Positions 43,934 to 51,442 of a stretch of 64,000 nt of DNA are shown here, piece by piece. Within the stretch, counting starts at the first letter, position 1, and each line of letters starts with the position of its first letter. Source of the stretch: Mycobacterium conspicuum (GTDB lineage Bacteria; Actinomycetota; Actinomycetes; Mycobacteriales; Mycobacteriaceae). A model generated the notes under the pieces. That model made no database searches. It worked only from the letters and a program-made list of their open reading frames with translations, and was not told the DNA's origin. The stretch is from assembly GCF_010730195.1 (NCBI RefSeq), contig NZ_AP022613.1:124001-188000 (forward strand), read 5' to 3'. A program made the position numbers and the translations under genes.

Positions 43934-44581
43934 ATGGCAGCAGACAGCGATCCGACTTACACCACAGTGCCCGGAAAGCTGGCACCGCTACTGAAGAAGA
44001 TGCGAGAAACTGGCGTCCCGCCGAAGGCTACAAAAGCATGGCTGAAGACGATCGGATTCACCTCCAGCAACGACGGGTCGTTGCTCAACGTGCTCCGCTC
44101 TATCGGTTTCATCGACTCGCCTGGAGTGCCTACGCCCGTGTGGAAGGAATACCGGGGCCGCGACTATAAGGAAATCCTCGGTCGCGCGGTGAAGAGCGGT
44201 TACGAAAGCCTGTATGCCGTTTATCCCGATGCTCATGAACGGCCGAATGCTGATCTATCGCATGTATTCAGCTCGCAAACGACCTCCGGAAAACAGACCG
44301 TCGACAAGATGGTGTCTACATTCAAAGCCCTCGCGGGTGAAGCCGAGTTTTCGCGCGCTGACAGCGGGGCAACGTCAACGGGGGAGGCCGGCCAGACCGC
44401 GACCCAACAAACTCCTGCGGAATCGAGCGGCACCACGGTCGTAACCAGGCCGAGCACGACCGCAGGTGGGCTAACGGTCAATATCAACGTCCAGCTGACG
44501 CTTCCTGAAGGCGCAGACGAGCAGACGTTCGAGGCGTTTTTCAAAGCCATGAAGACTCATCTCTTTCCGGACCCCGAGTGA
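43934..44581 (+). CDS. DUF5343-domain protein
   Basis: A 215-residue protein. The DUF5343 region covers about residues 8-120: TTVPGKLAPLLKKMRETGVP, LNVLRSIGFIDSPGVPTPVW, EYRGRDYKEILGRAVKSGYE and LYAVYPDAH, with a winged-helix look. After a Thr/Ser/Gly linker a short domain closes the protein (GLTVNINVQLTLPEGADEQT, FEAFFKAMKTHLF), as I remember from other DUF5343 proteins. Its TGA overlaps the GTG of the HEPN-like gene, implying stoichiometric coexpression. Candidate sensor or antitoxin partner; no function is established. Confidence 0.75.
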   Translation: MAADSDPTYTTVPGKLAPLLKKMRETGVPPKATKAWLKTIGFTSSNDGSLLNVLRSIGFIDSPGVPTPVWKEYRGRDYKEILGRAVKSGYESLYAVYPDAHERPNADLSHVFSSQTTSGKQTVDKMVSTFKALAGEAEFSRADSGATSTGEAGQTATQQTPAESSGTTVVTRPSTTAGGLTVNINVQLTLPEGADEQTFEAFFKAMKTHLFPDPE

Positions 44582-45117
44582 CCCTGGGGGTTGAGGATTT
44601 TCGGCGCCGCGCCTCGAACTTCGAGCGAGCTGCGCACGTCCTCCTGGCAACGCAAGAGGCTGCGCCGTCACGCATCGTCACGCTCTCTGAGACGCGCAAG
44701 CAGATTACAATCCTCAACCTGAACCAGACGGTGCTGTTGAACGAGTCGATCCGCGCGATGGAAGCCGAGCTGTATAGGGCGGCGATAGTCATGGGCTGGG
44801 CTGCGTTCATGGACTTCCTCATTGAGAAACTGGCGTCCGACAATCTGGTAGCCATTCATGCGGCGTATCCCGCCTGGTCGCCGTGGACAACCGTTGACGA
44901 TCTGAAAGAAAACGTTACAGAGCATCAGTTGGTCGCGGCCTCAAACAAAGTCAAGCTGTTGAAGAAGTCCGAGATGAAGGCGCTTCACGGACTTTTGTCC
45001 AAACGCAACGAATGCGCCCATCCGAGCGGATACGTACCCACGCTCAATGAGGCGCTCGGCTACGTCTCCGAGCTTCTCAATCGCATACCGAGCATCAATC
45101 AGAAGACCCCGAAGTGA
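44578..45117 (+). CDS. HEPN-like protein with RX4H motif
   Basis: A 179-residue all-alpha protein. A long helix (NESIRAMEAELYRAAIVMGW) and a C-terminal helix carrying SKRNECAHPSGY, i.e. Arg143-x4-His148, match the RX4-6H active site of HEPN ribonucleases. The pattern of a helix before and a helix after (NEALGYVSELLNRI) fits the four-helix HEPN core. It overlaps DUF5343 by 4 bp and is convergent with the DUF2971 gene 25 bp downstream. Likely an RNase effector controlled by its partner; this is inference from motif and context. Confidence 0.65.
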   Translation: MTLGVEDFRRRASNFERAAHVLLATQEAAPSRIVTLSETRKQITILNLNQTVLLNESIRAMEAELYRAAIVMGWAAFMDFLIEKLASDNLVAIHAAYPAWSPWTTVDDLKENVTEHQLVAASNKVKLLKKSEMKALHGLLSKRNECAHPSGYVPTLNEALGYVSELLNRIPSINQKTPK

Positions 45118-45142
45118 CGAATTTGGATCCGGCGCCAAGCTT

Positions 45143-46054
45143 CTAAAGCGGCCTGAGTGATACATCAGAAGGTATGACCTCCGTGTATCCAAATTTATCC
45201 CAGTGCATATCGAAATAGTGCTCAAGCGAATTTTGTCGGATCCCCATATTTTCGCCCGGACCCACTGTCACCCCCGTGATGCAACTCGGTTCAAAGTCAA
45301 GCTTTATGCGCGGGATGAGACCAATGCTCGACGGCTCGTGAAAGCTGTTTCGATTGTCCCACGCTTTCTCCGGCACATAGGCGACTATGCGGTATTCGTG
45401 TTCGCCTTCAAATGCTGAATTTTTCATCTTCGCAACTGCTTCTTCAAGTTCGATCAGCGCAAACTCATAAGAAAGGCCGAGGTCGTAGTCACCGCGTTCA
45501 GGGTCCCCCTCGAATTGGTCGCGAATTGCGATGACCAGCCGGTCAAGTAATTCAGCAACGTAACTGCCCGCATCTTCAGAGGTGTACGCTATCTGCGATA
45601 GTGCATATCGGGTTCGATCGAGCTTAATCTCATCAGATTCTAGCCCGTGTAATCGCACAGAGTTGCGCAGAGTTCTGGCATCGAAATGGATTGCATATCC
45701 ACCTTGACCTGCGTAGCCTTGCCACTGGCTCAGTTGGTCACCCATTGCCGACAAGCAAGAGACATAGGGGGCTTGAAGAAGCGACTGATGGTGCTCCGAA
45801 ACAAATTCGGCGCGAAGGCGCGATAACACCTCGTTAATGGCTTTTTCGAAAGGCGGATTTTCGCTGATTAGATCCTTAACCACGGGCGAAGCCGGCGACA
45901 GCAGAAATGAAACCTCCTTTATGCCGTGCTTCATTTCCTGCGCGTCGTTCAGATACGCGATATTGGTTGCATATAGCATTGAGCTATCGAGAATTCCCCT
46001 CAGCCCTGAGATGCCCGTGTAGTGGTACAACGTCTCGGGAAGCCTGTTGAACAT
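45143..46054 (-). CDS. DUF2971-domain protein
   Basis: A 303-residue DUF2971 protein. N-terminal signature LYHYTGISGLRGILDSSMLY and TNIAYLNDAQEMKHGI; a central LSAMGDQLSQWQGYAGQGGY; later EHEYRIVAYVPEKAW. DUF2971 has an ADP-ribosyltransferase-like opening (H-Y-T) and recurs in defence islands. Base composition is markedly lower in GC than the mycobacterial flanks, indicating recent transfer. Convergent with the HEPN-like gene. Confidence 0.8.
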   Translation of the reverse strand: MFNRLPETLYHYTGISGLRGILDSSMLYATNIAYLNDAQEMKHGIKEVSFLLSPASPVVKDLISENPPFEKAINEVLSRLRAEFVSEHHQSLLQAPYVSCLSAMGDQLSQWQGYAGQGGYAIHFDARTLRNSVRLHGLESDEIKLDRTRYALSQIAYTSEDAGSYVAELLDRLVIAIRDQFEGDPERGDYDLGLSYEFALIELEEAVAKMKNSAFEGEHEYRIVAYVPEKAWDNRNSFHEPSSIGLIPRIKLDFEPSCITGVTVGPGENMGIRQNSLEHYFDMHWDKFGYTEVIPSDVSLRPL

Positions 46055-46288
46055 ACGGCCTACCTAATCAGGATGAGACGCCAAAAAACAAGACCATTTG
46101 CACGACATTCGAGCAAGTCAACTACTTTCCTTTTTCAGGCTGGGGAATGTGTACGCGGTGTGAGCGTAAAAGCCTGTTCGGGGCTCTGGAGCGACGTGAG
46201 GGGGTTGGCCCCCAGGGTATTGACGCGCGGACATGCCCACACCCCACGTGTGCGACGCGTGAGCACCCAGGCAGGCGCAGCGGTGTGG

Positions 46289-46534
46289 TCAGTCGGTTCC
46301 CATGCGAGCGATGGCGATCAGGACGTTGTCGGCATTGCGGACGTTGTAGACGTTCGTGTCAGCGTCGGCGAATAGGAACTCGAGAGTCACATCACCCATT
46401 GCATCGATCAAGTCAGATTGAAGTTCGTCAACGTTGTTCGCGGTCGCGTAGTAGATCGGATCAGGATCGGAGGCGTCGGAATCGTCGAGCGCGTAGACAT
46501 CGATGAAGACAGGCGCGTTGTTCGTCGTGGTCAT
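46289..46534 (-). CDS. small acidic hypothetical protein
   Basis: An 81-residue protein from ATG 46534 (MTTTNNAPVFIDV). Strongly acidic (YALDDSDASDPDPIYY), with a C-terminal hydrophobic sheet-like half (NVYNVRNADNVLIAIARMG). No domain recognised. It lies 150 bp downstream of the capsid hairpin on the same strand. It may be an accessory head or regulatory protein; evidence is position only. Confidence 0.5.
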   Translation of the reverse strand: MTTTNNAPVFIDVYALDDSDASDPDPIYYATANNVDELQSDLIDAMGDVTLEFLFADADTNVYNVRNADNVLIAIARMGTD

Positions 46535-46684
46535 AGTCAATGTTAAGAGACCAGACGTACGCAGACAACGGGGTACCACACGAAACATGTTGAGGCCCAG
46601 TGTATCCCACACAACAACATGCATTGCGCATTACAGACTATGACGCAGCAAGAACATGGTTGGCGGGTGCGGTAATCCCACCAA

Positions 46685-46723
46685 GAAGGGCAACGCATCG
46701 AGGAGTGAGACACGTTGCCCTTC
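46685..46723 (-). terminator. strong hairpin downstream of capsid gene
   Basis: GAAGGGCAACG (46685-46695) and CGTTGCCCTTC (46713-46723) are perfect 11-bp arms around a 17-base loop, 51-89 bp beyond the capsid stop codon. No U-tract is present. A terminator or RNA-processing structure is the simplest reading. Confidence 0.6.
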
Positions 46724-46773
46724 GAGGTCGTGCGCACGTGGCAGATGCGACACGAGATTCGGGTATTCAGTTG

Positions 46774-47610
46774 TTATGTGACAGTTAAGATCTGACCTGC
46801 GTGGACGTCAACAAAGCCTGCCCCAAACCGCAAGGTAGCCCGCAATGCGACGTTGTCCGATCCAAAGTAGAAATCATCGGAGCGGCTCACGAGAAGTTGT
46901 CCATATGCGCTCAACGTCTTGTTGCGGTCAAGCAACAGAACCTTGGTCGCCGGCATTGCGGACGTAACCGTGACAGGAATTGATAGGAGCGTCTTGGTGG
47001 GCGACTCAGTGCCCGCACCGATCAGTGACCGATTCGAAGTCTCCTCGTCCTTCAGCTTGGCCAGCGAGGCCCACGCATCCGGTGCCGAAATGATGTTGGT
47101 GCACGTGCCTCCCGGTAGCGATTCAATCAACGAGACAGCATCGATCACGCTGTCCAAGTTGTTCTCAACGGTTCCCGCGCTTGTCGCTTTCGACAGCAGG
47201 CCTGCAGGTGGATGCGTAGCAGGCGCCACTGGTGCGGCTTGCTGAAGCAACGCCCAGTCAACTTTGGCCAGCATGGATCGTTTGATTTCCGCTGTGATGA
47301 TATCCAGTGCTGAAGGCTGCTTCAATTGTTCACGCGACGCCTTGACCAATACCGCCACCTTGCCCGTAAGGATTACTAGTTCGGACAGATCCGGTTCTGA
47401 TTCAGGAATTTCTGAACCCTCCGCGACGAATCCTGTTGAGTCATCGAGATTTACGGCAGGGACGCGGACAGCCGGTTCATCGCCTTCGACTTCGCCCGCC
47501 TTGCTCGTGCAGGTTATCAAAACCGATTGCGGAATCGTCTGCTCAGGTGCCAACCCCAACACATCGAGCGCGAACGCCTTCGGTGAGGTAGGGGTGATTA
47601 CGGTAGTCAT
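46774..47610 (-). CDS. HK97-fold major capsid protein
   Basis: A 278-residue capsid-like protein from ATG 47610 with AAAGGA upstream. HK97-type features: PAVRVPAVNLDDSTGFVAEG, SEPDLSELVILTGKVAVLVK, ASREQLKQPSALDIITAEIK (P-domain strand and spine helix), ending FGAGFVDVHAGQILTV. Length suits a mature capsid subunit without a delta/scaffold domain. No protease, portal or terminase gene accompanies it, so it would need a helper phage or a self-assembling design. Confidence 0.8.
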   Translation of the reverse strand: MTTVITPTSPKAFALDVLGLAPEQTIPQSVLITCTSKAGEVEGDEPAVRVPAVNLDDSTGFVAEGSEIPESEPDLSELVILTGKVAVLVKASREQLKQPSALDIITAEIKRSMLAKVDWALLQQAAPVAPATHPPAGLLSKATSAGTVENNLDSVIDAVSLIESLPGGTCTNIISAPDAWASLAKLKDEETSNRSLIGAGTESPTKTLLSIPVTVTSAMPATKVLLLDRNKTLSAYGQLLVSRSDDFYFGSDNVALRATLRFGAGFVDVHAGQILTVT

Positions 47611-47951
47611 GTTTCTTCGGTTTTCCTTTGGGTAAGAGCGCGCTTCCCGCACTCAATGAAAGTGTTTGGGATCGCCCACACCGGGCCAGTCGGTGAGGCG
47701 TGCGAGCGTTCACGATGACGCTCAGGAAGTAATCAGTTGCCGTTTAGCCTCGTCAGGCGAACCACCGCTTTACCGTCCTGGTGTGGGACGCCGTCATTAC
47801 CGCTGACGTTGGCGTGCCGGTGACATTACAACCGAAAAATTCGAGGTTCAACCCCCGCCCCTGAGAGCCCTGTTGAGCGTCTGATCTATTGCCCTGCAAC
47901 GAATGTCACGCCACATAATCAGAAGTCGCGCACGGACACGCTCAGGACCTT
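47611..47951. other. 341-bp intergenic gap upstream of capsid gene
   Basis: No frame on either strand shows convincing coding character here, although related elements have a prohead protease next to the capsid gene. The only visible signal is the capsid RBS at its left end. It may contain the capsid promoter or a packaging site; none was identified. Confidence 0.4.
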
Positions 47952-48263
47952 CTAATCGACTCCTTCGTCGTTGTCACGCTCGGCATGCCCGTAGTGCGGG
48001 CAGTCCGTTCGGTGTTCGTCGCCTGGCGCATCGCAGCACGGAGATGCAGGCGCGACGAATCCGGCGTTGAATGTGCCCAGTTCCACACGTTCCATGCCGA
48101 GTAGCCCCTCACGCTCAGGGTCTTCAATCGGGCGCGTCTCATGAGCGGTGATCGTGTGAGCGTCCGCCGCGATCCGCCGCATTTGGTCCCACTTCTTCTG
48201 TGACGGGCATGTTTTCGGGTCGCCCGAGCATGGCGTGAGTTTGTCGGCGTGTGTGCAGATCAT
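47952..48263 (-). CDS. Cys/His-rich hypothetical protein
   Basis: A 103-residue protein from ATG 48263, AAAGGT upstream. Cys clusters at the N-terminus (MICTHADKLTPCSGDPKTCP) and C-terminus (SPCCDAPGDEHRTDCPHYGH) suggest one or two zinc-binding knuckles. It sits between the iteron region and the capsid gene on the same strand. Probably a small nucleic-acid- or protein-binding element factor. Confidence 0.55.
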   Translation of the reverse strand: MICTHADKLTPCSGDPKTCPSQKKWDQMRRIAADAHTITAHETRPIEDPEREGLLGMERVELGTFNAGFVAPASPCCDAPGDEHRTDCPHYGHAERDNDEGVD

Positions 48264-48368
48264 TTCTCTCTACCTTTCTGAACTGGCCATGCCGCGTACG
48301 CGCATGACGTGAACACATTTTTTAAACGACTATGAACAACTACGTTGACGTGCGTAAATGCATTGAAT

Positions 48369-48498
48369 GACTGATTGCATGACTGGTGAACGACTGTTGG
48401 ATGACTGGTCGTCAGTGGTGCAACGGCGGTGCAATGGTCGTGCAACCAGTCGTGCAATGCATTTCCGCAGGTCAAACCAGTCGTTGATAGTCGTGCAA
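48369..48498. repeat. 11-bp phased iteron-like array
   Basis: GACTG occurs at 48369, 48381, 48392 and 48403 and GTGCAA at 48418, 48429, 48440, 48452 and 48493. Spacings are 12, 11, 11, then 11, 11, 12 and 41, i.e. all near multiples of one helical turn. On the minus strand the units read as a degenerate 11-mer around TTGCAC(C)AGTC. It lies immediately downstream of the RepA-like gene, where a replication origin or operator would be expected. Confidence 0.7.
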
Positions 48499-48516
48499 TA
48501 AACGCATGTCGGCCCC

Positions 48517-49848
48517 TCATGGCAACGACCATTCGGACACAGCCGGGTAGCCAACGCGGTCGAACTTGACCTTGAGATCCTTGGCCGCCAGTCGAATCTT
48601 GTATGCCTTGAATCCTTCTTCGACGGCGCGCTCGACAACGTTCTGGCGGGGACCCTCGCCGAGGTGATTGATCAGCCACATGTGCTCGGGCTTCATCGAA
48701 GACGAGTCGGCGAGGTCCGCAGCGTTGTGGTCGGACTGCCCCAGATACTTGACTCGCGCCACGGTGCCGTCGTCATCATCAGTCGCCTGGCGTACTTGAA
48801 CGACCTCGATGGTGAACATCGACGCCGCCACGATGGCCGTCCCGTTGGCCTTCTCGGGGCCCACCAAGAGCCGTCCTTGCTCATCCCGCTGGGCGAACAG
48901 CGCCATACGAGCCTTCTTGCGCAATTCGCCAGTAATGCCGTACTTTTCACGCGCAGTCCCCTTAGCGCGGTTCGTGTGCGTCATCAGGACCACAGCCGCG
49001 CCGGTGTGGACCGCCACGTCTTTCCACGGGTGCAGCGCAAGTCGCGCATCCTGAGGCGTCTGTACGTTGAGCGACCCTGGCACCGTATCCAGCCAGGCGT
49101 CAACGATCACCAGCGCCGGTACAGGGTCCTTATAAACCAGCTCCATGTCGTCGGACGGAAACACTGGCGCGCCCGACCCATCCTTGGCCGTCGCGATCAC
49201 GGTCACGTAGTCGAGATCTGCACCGACCAATTCGAGTCGTGGACGAACCTCGGTGGACCAGTCGTCCTCGGTGAGAACCAGACGCACATGCTGCGACTCG
49301 CGTGCCGGGATACCGAACTCGGGCAATGGCTTACCCGTCGTGACCGCACCGACAATCCAGACCCAGAGCAGCGACTTGCCAATTCCTTCGTCGCCGACGA
49401 GCACAGTCACGCCCGCTCGCGGAATGCGTTGCTTCGCAAGCCATATCTTCGGCTTGGAACCTTCGAGTTCAGTTGCTTTCCAGACCCGCGGTCGACTGCT
49501 ATCGGCGTATTCGGCCACGGAACGTTCTTTTGAGTTGTTCGCCTTGGTCTCGCGCCACACTCGGTCCAGGACACCGTCGAGGTCGTCGCCCAAGTACATG
49601 TGCAAAGGCTTGGTCAGTTCGACGAATTGGGACATATAGCCGTCCTGGTTCCGAAGCCTCTGCGCAACCGTGCGAATGTGTTCCAGAACAGTGGAGTTGA
49701 CCGTCGTCAGGTCTGCAGGCGGACGGTTCGCAACGGATTCATGGGGACCGCCACGAAGTGCCATCACTATCGCTTGGTACTCGTCGTGCTCCTGCTGCTC
49801 GCCGCACCGACTGAAATCTATGACTCTTGGTTCAGCCCTCCTTGCCAT
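48517..49848 (-). CDS. RepA-like AAA/RecA-fold ATPase (replicative helicase type)
   Basis: A 443-residue protein from ATG 49848 with GGGAG upstream. RecA-fold ATPase core: Walker A VGDEGIGKS (about 151-159), LVLTEDDW, Walker B LVIVDAWLD (about 237-245), sensor VVLMTHTNRA. An N-terminal helical region of about 120 residues and a C-terminal region with winged-helix character (VVERAVEEGFKAYKIRLAAK) flank it. The AAA_25/RepA type is common in actinobacterial satellites and plasmids as a hexameric helicase. The iteron array begins 18 bp beyond its stop. Confidence 0.8.
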   Translation of the reverse strand: MARRAEPRVIDFSRCGEQQEHDEYQAIVMALRGGPHESVANRPPADLTTVNSTVLEHIRTVAQRLRNQDGYMSQFVELTKPLHMYLGDDLDGVLDRVWRETKANNSKERSVAEYADSSRPRVWKATELEGSKPKIWLAKQRIPRAGVTVLVGDEGIGKSLLWVWIVGAVTTGKPLPEFGIPARESQHVRLVLTEDDWSTEVRPRLELVGADLDYVTVIATAKDGSGAPVFPSDDMELVYKDPVPALVIVDAWLDTVPGSLNVQTPQDARLALHPWKDVAVHTGAAVVLMTHTNRAKGTAREKYGITGELRKKARMALFAQRDEQGRLLVGPEKANGTAIVAASMFTIEVVQVRQATDDDDGTVARVKYLGQSDHNAADLADSSSMKPEHMWLINHLGEGPRQNVVERAVEEGFKAYKIRLAAKDLKVKFDRVGYPAVSEWSLP

Positions 49849-50023
49849 GTCGCCGCTCCCATTCCTCCGCTTTGCGTCGCTCAGCTAGACGCGCCTTTGA
49901 TGCCCGTTGTCGGGCGGTCTCTTTCGCTTTGTATGCCTCGTCCTCCCGGCGCTTGCGCCTTCTGGCGTTGTAGGCGTCGACTTTCTTCCTGTAGTCGGTG
50001 TCATCCCTTGTGGGCCAGGCCAT
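49832..50023 (-). CDS. small highly charged basic protein
   Basis: A 63-residue protein from ATG 50023, GAAAGAGG upstream. More than half the residues are Lys, Arg or Glu (YNARRRKRREDEAYKAKETA), with one predicted long helix. Overlaps the ATPase start by 17 bp, so it is probably coupled to it. Small basic helical proteins of this kind occur in front of replication genes in actinophages; function unknown. Confidence 0.55.
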   Translation of the reverse strand: MAWPTRDDTDYRKKVDAYNARRRKRREDEAYKAKETARQRASKARLAERRKAEEWERRHGKEG

Positions 50024-50184
50024 TTCGTTCCTCTTTCGTGTCCCTGCTGGTCGCTGCTACATCACGATAAAACGAACGAACTCCTGCTGGAGTCCCCACC
50101 GAGTTGATGTGGCGGAATGCGCTGTGCGGCAATTGAAAAGGTCCGGGCTAATACCCAATGAGCATGGGCAGGACTCGATCTAGA

Positions 50185-50502
50185 TCAGGACTCGTCGTCG
50201 AGCGACATCAGGTGTGGCCCGGTCGATCTGGTCCAGCGGTGGCTATGCTCGCAGTCGAACGTGTCGATGCAGATAGTGAAGTCACCCCTCTGCCAAATTT
50301 TCATGTAGATGGAGGTCCACACGGTGCCGCATTCGGGGCAGAGCGGGTCCGGGCCTCTCCCGTCCTTTGTGTCGTACCCCTTGTTGCCGCTGAAGCTGTC
50401 GGCAACCGCGATCCAGTCGGGATCGGTCTCGACTACTCGGAGCAGAAGTTCGCTCTCGTCTGTCCAGAGTGGCTGCATATGGCTCCACAGTGCGTCGAGC
50501 AA
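50185..50502 (-). CDS. Cys-rich hypothetical protein, start unclear
   Basis: The coding frame (105 residues) contains CPECGTVWTS and a later CIDTFDCEHSHRW, a likely zinc site, so this frame is real. It opens at TTG 50502 without an RBS. A good RBS and ATG (50545, GGAGAAG upstream) lie in another frame, while the true frame upstream reads sensibly (VTANLTSGPVDPK) back to a TGA. Either a frameshift has occurred or translation reinitiates at the TTG. Function unknown. Confidence 0.5.
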   Translation of the reverse strand: MLDALWSHMQPLWTDESELLLRVVETDPDWIAVADSFSGNKGYDTKDGRGPDPLCPECGTVWTSIYMKIWQRGDFTICIDTFDCEHSHRWTRSTGPHLMSLDDES

Positions 50503-50537
50503 TTTTGGGTCGACGGGTCCGGAGGTTAAATTCGCTG

Positions 50538-50642
50538 TTACTCATGAGTGTTGTTCTTCTCCAACATTTCCGGGTCTCGAAACCAGCAACTGAGCGGGTA
50601 ATCTTCGATGAACGCGAAGCGGTCGATGCGCAACGTCGGCAT
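50538..50642 (-). CDS. possible 34-residue ORF between excisionase and Cys-rich gene
   Basis: ATG 50642 opens MPTLRIDRFAFIEDYPLSCW, which ends at 50538 in a frame that overlaps the RBS and ATG at 50545 (ATGAGTAA). Gene-end overlap and composition support translation in a chain from the excisionase gene. Too short for a family assignment. Confidence 0.4.
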   Translation of the reverse strand: MPTLRIDRFAFIEDYPLSCWFRDPEMLEKNNTHE

Positions 50643-50658
50643 CGGTTCGTATGGAACA

Positions 50659-50841
50659 TCAACCGCTCTCGGCGTGTTCGAGCCTCTCGATGAACTCGTC
50701 GATAGCACTACGCGGAATGCGACGAGACGCGCCGAGTTTGACGCTCCGAAGGTCTCCTGACCCAATCAGTGCAAAGACGCGCGTTCGCCCGCATCCAAGT
50801 AGCCGAGCTGCTTCCTCGGGTCGGTACAGGCGTTCAACCAT
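50659..50841 (-). CDS. excisionase-like MerR/HTH_17 DNA-binding protein
   Basis: A 60-residue protein from ATG 50841 with AAGGAG upstream. Sequence VERLYRPEEAARLLGCGRTR then VFALIGSGDLRSVKLGASRR, IPRSAIDEFIERLEHAE is the classic helix-turn-helix/wing of phage excisionases (Xis). It is the first minus-strand gene from the divergent control region shared with the repressor and probably sets the direction of integrase action. Confidence 0.8.
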   Translation of the reverse strand: MVERLYRPEEAARLLGCGRTRVFALIGSGDLRSVKLGASRRIPRSAIDEFIERLEHAESG

Positions 50842-50901
50842 GGTGGCTCCTTGTGTCAGTTCTGCGCAGATCACTGCGATTCAATGTCGATCATACGCAT
50901 G

Positions 50902-50941
50902 AGAGTTGAAACCGCGCAACTCTATGTTGTATAGTGTTGAA
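50902..50941 (+). promoter_or_regulatory. repressor promoter and operator, leaderless design
   Basis: TTGAAA (50906-50911), an 18-bp spacer and TATAGT (50930-50935) give a canonical promoter whose start point would fall at or beside the repressor ATG at 50942. AGAGTTG (50902-50908) and CAACTCT (50917-50923) form a 7-bp inverted repeat over the -35, a probable repressor operator. Confidence 0.65.
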
Positions 50942-51442
50942 ATGACACAGTGGAGCGAAGATGTGAATCGGCGGATTGCCCGCGCGGTGAGGGCCGCCCG
51001 AGGCGACGACGTGTCTGCGCAAGATGTTGCTGACAAGACCAAAGAACTCGGTCACCACATAACTCGCGATACCATCGCCAACCTTGAGAGTGGTCGAAAG
51101 AAGTCAGTGGATGTCGCTGAACTGATCGTTCTCGCGAAAGCTCTTAACGTTGCACCGATTTCGCTGATCTACCCCGACTTGTTGTATGGAGAAGTCGAGG
51201 ACGTCCCCGATCACATTGCCACTACCGAAGACGCCATCCTGGCTTTCGTTGGTCATCCCGACGACGAGTCCGTTGAGTTCACGTCGATGGGGACGTTTTG
51301 GGACTACTACAACTTCCAGTACGCAGCGGGTCAGCACGAGGAGGCTGGCAACAGTGCCGCAGCCGCCGAAGCGCGGCGCGCGGCGAAGGGGGCCCGCGAC
51401 CACGGAATACGCGTATATAACTGGGTCGTCAACGATGAGTAG
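50942..51442 (+). CDS. XRE-family repressor of the element
   Basis: A 166-residue protein. Cro/CI-type HTH across residues 8-75 (IARAVRAARGDDVSAQDVAD, TRDTIANLESGRKKSVDVAE), then a C-terminal acidic and aromatic region (FTSMGTFWDYYNFQYAAGQH) and an Ala-rich helix. No RecA-dependent peptidase motif is present, so it is not a LexA-type repressor. It is divergent from the excisionase, overlaps the integrase start by 8 bp and presumably keeps the element quiescent. Confidence 0.75.
   Translation: MTQWSEDVNRRIARAVRAARGDDVSAQDVADKTKELGHHITRDTIANLESGRKKSVDVAELIVLAKALNVAPISLIYPDLLYGEVEDVPDHIATTEDAILAFVGHPDDESVEFTSMGTFWDYYNFQYAAGQHEEAGNSAAAAEARRAAKGARDHGIRVYNWVVNDE

Noticed and set aside
46147..46506. 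Plus-strand frame starting MCTRCERKSLFG with CxxC and CPHPTC
   Set aside because: The first third looks zinc-binding, but the rest is Arg/Ser-rich and antisense to the small acidic gene at 46289-46534. Composition does not support a protein.
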